Made by a program: the position numbers and the translations under genes
Part shown: one piece after another, positions 56,236 through 64,000 of the stretch
Numbering within the stretch: the stretch's first letter is position 1
How the letters are laid out: each line of letters opens with the position of its first letter
Assembly (NCBI GenBank): GCA_032622095.1
Contig: CP136062.1
Coordinates: forward strand, 136,318,960 to 136,382,959
Length of the DNA: 64,000 nt
Direction of reading: 5' to 3'
Origin: Siphonodentalium dalli
Taxonomy: Eukaryota > Mollusca > Scaphopoda > Gadilida > Siphonodentaliidae
Notes under the pieces: model-generated
Told to the model about the DNA's origin: nothing
Databases searched by the model: none
What the model saw: the letters and a program-made list of their open reading frames with translations, nothing else

Positions 56236-58206
56236 TTTTAAAAACCGTGTTTTATGTCAATATAGAGCTTATATATATTGCGATTAAATAAGCCAACATT
56301 AGCTTATATGAATAAAATTTAGTGCCTATTTTCAAGAAAATAGCCTGACCTCTGCATGGTAAATGTTGAGTTGTTTAATCGTCTTGTTTTCCAGCCTAGC
56401 TGTTCTCGTGAAAATAAGCACAACACGGGCCAATATCATATTGGTATGTGCTTATTTTTACGAGACCAAGCACAACACGGGCCAATATCATATTGGTATG
56501 TGCTTATTTTCACGAGACCAGGCTGACATCTGCATGGTAAGTCTTGGGTTGGTTTATTTGTGTTATTTTCAACACGAATTGCTAAAATAAGCATAAGGCG
56601 GGCTTATCGCATATTGAAATATCCCAAGCATATATTTAGTGTTCAATTAATGATAATATGCAGTCTGTTAATGAGCGAAATAAGCTCATACTGGCATCAT
56701 TTGACCTCAATATACCTGAACTTTTTATATACTGACCTAAACACGGTTTTTAAAACAGTCAAATGTTGGACTATTTTTACACGGAATAAGCCTATCTTTG
56801 GTATCATTTAATCTACTTTTTTTTCTTCGCAACACATCCTCATGTAATTAGGTTCATATTGGACCTAAATATTCACACTGTTCATATGGACTTATTTGAT
56901 TCTAAAATAAGCCCACGGTGAGGTTATCTCTATCATTCCTTTGAATGGCGCGGGCCACAGTTAACACACATTATAAGGAGCGTGAATCTAGTAGGTCGTG
57001 TCGATGAAAAAAGGTAGATTAAATAATGCCAATATGGGCTTATTTCGTATGAAAATAATCCCATATTGGATTGTTTAAAAAAAACCCGTTTTAGGTCCAT
57101 ATAGAACGTATATTGCGGTTAAATAATGCCAAAAGGAGCTTATTTCGCTCAGCAAAAAAAATCCCGTTATGAGCTGATAGCTACATGGTAAGTCTTGAGT
57201 TGGTTTATTTGTGTTGTTTTGCACAACGAATTGCAAAAATAAGCACAAAACAGGCTTCTCGCATATTGAAATATCCCATATAGGGCTGTTTTAATAACTA
57301 TAGTTTAAGCACATATAGGGCGTATAGTGTTTTCGAATAATGTCAATATGCAGTGATACTGTACCCATGTATATGGTGCACATACCCAAATATACCGTGG
57401 TATCTACAAAAGTATACTCTCATACCCACATCTATAAGCGTTTTGTGTCCATATATAGCGTATATTGCGGTTAAATAATGCCAATATAAGCTTATTTCGC
57501 TCAAAATGTGCTTATTTTCACAAGAACAATCTGTATGGTAAGTCTTGAGATGGTTGATTCGTGTTTGTTTTCCACTCTATTGTCATGAACCTAAACACAA
57601 TATGGGCTTATCTCATATTCAAATATCAAATATACACAAAAAAGGGCTGTTTTAATAGCCAGCGTTTAGGCCCACATGGAGCGTTTTTGAGTTTTCAAAT
57701 AATGTCAATTTGTAGCCTGTTCTCGTTAAAATAAACACATAACGGGGCTTATTTTAATGAGCGAAATAAACTAATATAGTCGTATTATTTAACCTAATAT
57801 ACATGCACGCTATATATATGGACCTATTAAACGCGGTTTTTAAAACAGTCCAATATCTAATTTTTTTAATAGCAGCATATCCTCGGGTAAATACATGTAG
57901 GTTCATATTGGACCTAAGTATTCACATAGGTTAATTTTTGGACTTGATTCTGTAGTAAGCACACAGTGAGCTTATAGCCATTATTCCGTTGAATGGCGAG
58001 GGCCGCATAGAAAACACATTATAAAGAGCTTGAATCTGGTAGGTCGTGTCGATGAAAAAAGCTAGATTAAATAATACTAATATGGGCTTATTTTGCGTTA
58101 TTTATAGGTCCATATTTAAACCGTATATTGCGGTTAAATAACGCCCAAAGAAGCTTATTTCGCTCATTAAAACAAGCCCGATATGAGCTTGTTTTCACGA
58201 GAGGCT
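56236..58206 (+). repeat. Degenerate tandem family rich in AATAAGC..CATATTGG
   Basis: CTGCATGGTAAGTCTTG.GTTGG recurs at about 56532, 57182 and 57533 and continues after the LINE at 61735. Between these, AATAAGCCCATATTGG, GAGCGAAATAAGCT and TTAGGTCCATATAG..CGTATATTGCGG recur in both orientations. No coding capacity. Confidence 0.7.
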
Positions 58207-58562
58207 GAAATGTGCATGTGCATACAACTATTTGAATCTAATCTGGATTCATGGAGCAGGTCGCTGTCACAATGTCAACAATTAGTCACATCCATGTCCC
58301 CAAGTCACGGTATTAATGACTTCTTCGATAACTCAATACAGAAACAAATATTTAATGATAATATTCGCACCAAACTTCTCAAAAATAGCAATCGACGTGA
58401 TCATCCAAGGAACAAACTTAGAACGTATAGAACATTCAAAACGATGACTTCTTTGGAAAAATATATCAACGTCATTTCCGTCCCAAAATAGCGTGAATCC
58501 CTGACAAAATTAAGAATAAGTTGCCACACCTTGGGCATCGAACGCGGACGCTACTTCGATTT
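58207..58562 (+). pseudogene. LINE C-terminal relic, 5' part
   Basis: The plus frame reads HGINDFFDNSIQKQIF, NKLRTYRTFKT, SLEKYINVIS, a stop, then ESLTKLRIS..TLGIERGRYFDF. The order K-L-R-T-Y-x-x-F-K ... L-T-x-x-R-I-S ... I-E-R-G-R-Y is the C-terminal region of many LINE polymerases. The foldback element interrupts it at 58563, and the remainder resumes at 61187. Confidence 0.7.
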
Positions 58563-58598
58563 CTACGGCGGCCTGGAACCGCCACCCCCTCTTCAGTT

Positions 58599-58922
58599 AG
58601 TATCCTGATATATCAGGTTACGTATCCTGATATATCAGGTTAGTATCCTGATATATCAGGTTATTATCCTGATATATCAGGTTACGTATCCTGATATATC
58701 AGGTTACGTATCCTGATATACCAGATTGGTATCCTGATATATCAGGTTATTATCCTGATATATCAGGTTACGTATCCTAATATATCAGGTTATTATCCTG
58801 ATATATCAGGTTACGTATCCTGATATATCAGGTTACGTATCCTGATATATCAGGTTATTATCCTGATATATCAGGTTATGTATCCTGATATATCAGGTTA
58901 TGTATCCTGATATATCAGGTTG
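58599..58922 (+). repeat. Palindromic 20-22-bp minisatellite, left arm
   Basis: About 15 units of TATCCTGATATATCAGGTTA, some with an added CG. Every unit contains the 14-bp perfect palindrome CCTGATATATCAGG. Confidence 0.95.
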
Positions 58923-59624
58923 TCTCGACCAATCCAGAATGTCGTCTTTCATTGGCGGAGGCTTGTGGTTGGTTCCATATTAAGTTTGGTGACGATGAGG
59001 ATGAGTGATGTGGCATGTACATGTAGGCGATTAACCACACACCCCTCACCAAACTTCATATGGATCTTCAGGGTGACCTCTAGATGGGAGCCATCTATTT
59101 TTTCCCGAAATTCGTTAGAAAACATGGCCGCCATCAGTCATCTTGGATTTCAAATTTGGATCCATTGGCACACCCAGCAGAACAAATATCGGAACAAATA
59201 TTTTAAAACTTAATACAGGCGTGTTTTGGGTCACCTCTGGGGATATCAAATGTTTCCGAATTTCGTTGAAAGCATTTCCGCCCTTTTGGATTTTAAACTT
59301 TGTATGACTAAATGATTTGGCACACAATACAGACCACATCTTTTATATAGTCCTTACTGAACTTCATATGGATCTTCTGGGAGATGGGAGCCACCAAAGA
59401 TGTCATTGAAAAACATGGGAGGTATCCAATTATTACGCAATTCATGAAAAGAAAACATGGCCGCCAGCAGGATTTCATTCGCACACCATGCATCCCTCAT
59501 TTATTGGTGAAATGTTTTAAATGAAAACAAGAGATGGACTGTCGTCCGGTGCATACCCCCTTGTGGATTACCGCCTAGTGTGGGCATATCTATAACTTAT
59601 GACTGCTATACTCAGACAGATTGG

Positions 59625-60130
59625 ACCCAAAAAATCAGAATTTTCATATAAACAAAGACGAATAACTATAGAACAAAAAACAAAACAAAACAGTTGAATG
59701 TGCCATTAAATGTCCTCATATTGGTGAACATCCAAACAAAATTTCATTGAGATCCGAGCATTACTGTTCAAGTTATGACCTGAACAGACATCGGATGGAC
59801 CAAACAGCCAACATTTCCAGATAAACAAAGATGAATAACTCTAGTATGGAAAAGCGAAACAGAACAATGGAACCCTCTATTGAATGTCATCATACTAGTG
59901 AACATCCATACCAAATTTCATTGAGATCCCAGCACAACTGTTGAAGTTACGACATGAACAGACACCAGACGGACCAAAAATCCAAAATTTCCAGATAAAC
60001 AATGATGAATAACTCTAGAATGGAAAATCGAACAAAACGATGGAAACCTCTATTTAATGTCCTCATAGTAGTGAACATCCATACCTAATTTCATTGAGAT
60101 CTGAGCACTACTCTTAAAGTTATGACATGA
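59625..60130 (+). repeat. Three ~174-bp tandem units inside the foldback element
   Basis: ATAAACAAAGATGAATAACT recurs at 59647, 59821 and 59995, followed by GTGAACATCCA and TTTCATTGAGATC.GAGCA. Confidence 0.9.
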
Positions 60131-60134
60131 ACAG

Positions 60135-60185
60135 ACATCGGACGGACGTACTGACGGACGCACATACAGACGCACGGACGGACGG
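60135..60185 (+). repeat. GACG/GACGGAC simple repeat
   Basis: GGACGGACGTACTGACGGAC and following CGGACGGACGG units. Confidence 0.8.
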
Positions 60186-60655
60186 AAAAATGGGGTATAA
60201 CAATATCATCTACAGAATACAAGCCCATTGCGTACATTATTGTAACTTTTTGACTTTCCTTCTTCTATAGGAGTCCTTTATCATTCTATTGACAGCTCAG
60301 CATGAAATTAACACCTACCAACGTTGAGCTACAGTGTCATTGGCACTTTCATTTGAACTTATTATCTAATCATTTCCCAAGGGAACTACTCGTCAATGAT
60401 TATTTAGTATAGAAAGGGTTAATAATGGACTGGTCATCGGTCAGTGGATGGTTCGGTTCTTGCTAACACTTCCGTGACTGGGGCTCCTTGAAATTTTGCA
60501 AAAACCTGTGCCAATGAACTCTTTTATATATGCGAGTCTCCTACTGGTAGCCTCGCATATATAAGAGCATATACATTGGCCTAACAATATTGACTAAGAA
60601 TCCAACCAACCACAAGCCTCCGCCAATGAGACGACACTCTGGATTGGTCGAGACA

Positions 60656-61150
60656 TAACCTGATATATCGGGATAATAACCTGATATATCAGGATACGTA
60701 ACCTGATATATCAGGATAATAACCTGATATGTCAGGATACATAACCTGATATATCAGGATAATAACCTGATATATCAGGATACGTAACCTGATATATCAG
60801 GATACGTAACCTGATATATCAGGATAATAACCTGATATATCAGGATACGTAACCTGATATATCAAGATAATAACCTGATATATCAGGATACGTAACCTGA
60901 TATATCAGGATACGTAACCTGATATATCAGGATAATAACCTGATATATCAGGATACTAACCTGATATATCAGGATAATAACCTGATATATCAGGATACGT
61001 AACCTGATATATCAGGATAATAACCTGATATATCATGATACGTAACCTGATATATCAGGATAATAACCTGATATATCAGGATACGTAACATGATATATCA
61101 GGATACTAACCTGATATATCAGGATAGGTAACCTGATATATCAGGAAACT
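60656..61150 (-). repeat. Palindromic minisatellite, right arm
   Basis: About 23 units of TAACCTGATATATCAGGATA, the inverse of the left array, longer than it, with a few point variants (TATCGGG, TATGTCAGG, TATCATG). Confidence 0.95.
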
Positions 61151-61186
61151 AACTGAAGAGGAGGTGGCGGTTCCAGGCCGCCGTAG

Positions 61187-61736
61187 ATTTCGACGAAGCG
61201 GACCGAATTTGCGAAACATGCAATGAAATCGACAATTATTTACTGTACTTCTTCTGTCAGACGAGCGCGCCCTATTCTACGAGAACATATCACCCAATCT
61301 GTTAAACATCCCCAACGAGAAACTATTTAAACAAATAATGATCAGCAGCGACTCAAAAACTATGCGGGCTTTGGGGCACACTTTGTCCACTATGGATTGA
61401 AAAAGAAAGGGGTTTGGCAACAGAGTAACGACTCTTAAATCGAGTACAACAAAAAAGGAACAAAGATTCTTCGACTTGAGACCATGTCAGTGTTGCCAGT
61501 ATCAACTCTGAATGGTATGTTTGCCAATCATCTACATATATTATCTGAACGTATGATAGGCATATACCGGTATAACATATGTATATTGTCATATATAAGC
61601 ATATACCGCCATATATCATTGTTGTTACATTGTACTTAACTTTGTTTCATGTAATCCGTCCATTTTGCCTTGTTATTCTGTGTTCATGTACATTTGACCA
61701 TATATGGTGTAACGTACAAATAAACATGATTGATTG
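61187..61736 (+). pseudogene. LINE C-terminal relic, 3' part and 3' UTR
   Basis: Resumes the interrupted frame: FDEADRICETCNEIDNYLLYFFC, the usual Cys-containing end (C-x2-C...C), then stops. It ends AATAAACATGATTGATTG at about 61735, a short TGAT-type tail like those of CR1/L2-group LINEs. Confidence 0.65.
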
Positions 61737-62700
61737 GTAAGTCATGTGTTTATTCGTGTTGTTTTCCAGCCTGTGTTCGAGAAAATAATCCCATAACGGG
61801 CTTATTTTAATGAGCGAAATAAGCTCATATTGGAATTATTAAGACTCATTATATATGTATGCTATATTTGAACCTAAAACAAGGATGTTAAAACAGTCCA
61901 ATGTGGGATTATTTCCATAAGAAATAAGCCCATATTGGTATTATTTAATCCACCTTTATTCATCGCAACATATATTCTCGTAAAAATAGGTTCATATTGG
62001 ACCTAAAGTTTCACATAGGTTCATATTGGACTTATTCGATTCTGAAATAAACCCACAGTGAACTATTACCCGCTATTCAGCTAAATGGCATGGGCCACAG
62101 TTAAAACACATTTTAAAGAGCGTGAGTCTGGTATGTCGTGTCGATGAAAACATTGAGGTTAAATAATGCCAGTATGAGCTTAATTCGCTCATTAAAATAA
62201 GCCCGTTATGTGCTTATTTTTATGAGAACAGGATGAAACATGTCCTCGTGCAAATAGGTTCATATTGGACCTACATGTAACTATTCACAGGTTTATGTTG
62301 GAACTATCTGATTCTGAAATAAGTACATACTGAGTCCCTTATTCCGTTGAATGGCGCCAAACACCTTACAAAGAGCGTAGCTTTGGTAAGTTGTGTTTAT
62401 GAAAAAAGGCAGATTAAATCATTCCGATATGGGCTCATTTCGTATGTAAATAGTCCCATATTGTACTGTGTTTTAAACAGACTGTTCCCCCAAAATTCCG
62501 CACATTATCTGCTTATAAATAATTTATTTTAGGTAGATAATCTGATTAGAATGTCCTCATTTTCAGTCCATAATGTGCTGAAAATATTTTAGTCACATTA
62601 TCGACTCATAATGGGGCAATTCAGATTATGTGCGGACAATCACACAACTAAGCCAACCCATAACTTTTCAGATGTACGCTATTTAAAGACATAGGTCCGA
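61737..62700 (+). repeat. Continuation of the degenerate tandem family and dispersed repeat copy 4
   Basis: GTAAGTCATGTGTTTATTCG picks up the family interrupted at 58206. Copy 4 of the dispersed repeat covers 62440-62700. Confidence 0.7.
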
Positions 62701-62990
62701 ATCGGCATCTCCAGTTTAGACCTAGTTTAAACTACCAGTTTAAACTGGGTTTTATTAGTAAAACCAAGTTTTTCTCCACCGCTGGGACGACATAGATTTG
62801 GTCGATTGCGTTACCTGTGGGCCTCACTTGTCCAATTGCAAGAATAGGAGGCGTGGTCTTTCTGTTTATTATCGCTACTTGTCAATTCATTGTCCGGTCA
62901 CGCGACCTGTTGTCGCTATATAATCTCCTAATCAGGGGAATAACCCGTGCGCTTTGAGAAATCACGACGAATGCACGGTCTGTTGTATAA
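62701..62990. other. Unassigned spacer
   Basis: A short palindromic block, AGTTTAAACTACCAGTTTAAACT, lies at about 62728-62750. No gene. Confidence 0.4.
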
Positions 62991-62994
62991 CGGT

Positions 62995-64000
62995 TAGATA
63001 TTATCTAATATCATGGACGAACGTGACTTTTGGAACTCAAAAATATCTCTTGAGGGCATGGGTGGGGGCCCGCCACAAATATCCCATAGAAACACCACCA
63101 CCCCGGGGTTACCATCCGGACGGGTGAAAATGGGGTATGGATCATTTTTGAGATGGGAAGGATTTCTGCGAATTTGACGGCATGAATGGGTGGCTCGCCC
63201 ATAATACCCGATAGAAACATCACCCCTCACCCCGGGATAACAGGGGTATGGACGGTAAGGATTTAGGCTAATTAATTTGGCAGCAGGAGTGGGTGGCACG
63301 ATCAAAATACACCATAGAACCACCCCTACCCACCCCTTGCCGGGGGGAGGGGTCCTACCAGAGGAGGTGGAAATTGGGTACGCCCAAATACCGAATAGAA
63401 ACACCCCAACCCTCACCCCCGGGGAAGGGTACCTCAAATAACACATATAAACACCCCACCCCTCACATCCGGGCGGGGTGGGGTGGGTTACCACCCGAGG
63501 GTTGAAGATGGTATGTGGCCTGCTCCAAATATCCCATATAGACACCCTACCCTCATCCCTGGAGGGTACCACCCTGCTGGGGTGAAAATGGGGTATGGAG
63601 CATTTTATTCATTATTCGCAAAAACATGCCTCTGTTGGTCAATATTACGATTGTGTAGGTGGCCCGCCCCAAATACCCCATAGAATGGGGTATGGACCGT
63701 TATCGAGATCGGTAAGGATTTCGGCCAATATGACGTCATTGGTGGGCGGCCCGCCCTCAAATATAGTCATAGAAACACCCCCACCCTTACCGCGGGTGAA
63801 AATGGGGTCCGAGTGGGGGTGGGGTGTTTCTATGGGGGGCATTTGGGATGTGCCACCCACCGTTCTCGAAAATGGTCCATACTCCATTTCACCCCCTCGG
63901 GGTGGTACCTCCGGGTGAGGTTTTTATAGGGGGTAGTTGAAGCGGGCTACCCACACTGCTGACGTCAAATTGACCGAAATCCTTACCGTTCTCGAAAATG
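62995..64000. repeat. Degenerate GC-rich minisatellite, runs off window
   Basis: Units of roughly 100-140 bp recur in mixed orientation: GGCCCGCCCCAAATACCCCATA, AGAAACACC(A)CCCCACC, GGTGAAAATGGGGTATGG and GATCGGTAAGGATTTCGGCC. Proline-rich frames here are artefacts. Continues past 64000. Confidence 0.8.

Larger units (their letters stand above)
58563..61186. mobile_element. 2.6-kb foldback element with palindromic-minisatellite arms
   Basis: Ends CTACGGCGGCCTGGAACCGC and its inverse, flanked by ATTT on both sides (58559-58562, 61187-61190), interrupting one LINE coding frame. Each arm is terminus, minisatellite array, then a unique ~55-bp block (TCGACCAATCCAGA...GGAGGCTTGTGGTTGG at 58923-58977, inverse at 60600-60655). 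The interior is non-coding. No transposase, so non-autonomous; superfamily unknown. Confidence 0.85.

Noticed and set aside
58599-61150. CRISPR-like appearance of the short repeat arrays
   Set aside because: There are no unique spacers; the units are palindromic, contiguous and arranged as inverted arms of a eukaryotic element.
62994-63918. Proline-rich frames on both strands
   Set aside because: They are low-complexity artefacts of the GC-rich minisatellite, without conserved domains.

Overview
This window is eukaryotic, AT-rich and dominated by repeats. It looks like a scaffold from an invertebrate animal, probably marine; I cannot narrow the phylum. The basis is GT-AG introns, three or four separate animal-type LINEs, a Ty3/Gypsy relic, a KDZ-type transposase, a BIR+RING protein, many short palindromic minisatellites and a 100-N assembly gap. 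I see no convincing conserved single-copy host gene, tRNA or rRNA.

Left third (1-29.4 kb). This is a nest of transposons. Two oppositely oriented copies of a KDZ-like element (copy A about 1.0-6.8 kb, plus; copy B about 26.56-9.4 kb, minus) surround a decayed Gypsy gag-protease relic. Copy A is split by a nearly intact LINE (1.2-5.0 kb). Copy B is split by a 2.9-kb long-inverted-repeat element (23.43-26.28 kb) and by the main object of the window, an 11,356-bp transposon at 11,940-23,295. That transposon has about 506-bp terminal inverted repeats (TIRs) and a 5-bp target duplication TCATT. Copy A supplies the matching empty site. It carries two convergent spliced genes. The plus-strand gene encodes a C2H2 zinc-finger protein. 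The minus-strand gene encodes a transposase of roughly 1,440 residues that looks like a DDE enzyme with a YqaJ-type exonuclease domain inserted between its first two acidic motifs. Each TIR carries its own 17-nt start exon (Met-Ala-Arg-Ile-Ser or Met-Glu-Arg-Ile-Ser) followed by a good splice donor, and each joins in frame to the gene on its side. The TIRs therefore appear to supply both the transposition ends and the first coding exon of both genes.

Middle (29.4-46 kb). There is a second LINE (30.2-33.75 kb), a hAT-type non-autonomous element with a perfect 8-bp duplication (36,453-37,654), another poly-G/C inverted-repeat element (38.5-40.3 kb) and the gap. After the gap come two intronless genes: an inhibitor-of-apoptosis-like BIR+RING protein and a protein made of two tandem PC4-like domains. 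The second has a visible CRE/TATA/initiator promoter and a poly(A) signal. This pair could come from a mobile or viral DNA element.

Right third (46-64 kb). Almost wholly structured repeats: a long inverted repeat (46.8-51.1 kb) running into a 172-bp satellite that later reverses orientation (51.1-54.7 kb), a degenerate AT-rich tandem family (55.8-62.7 kb), a LINE 3' relic split by a 2,624-bp foldback element with arms made of a palindromic 20-bp minisatellite (58,563-61,186, TSD ATTT), and a GC-rich minisatellite at the right edge.

Translations, splice phases and repeat matches were read by eye. No database search was run.
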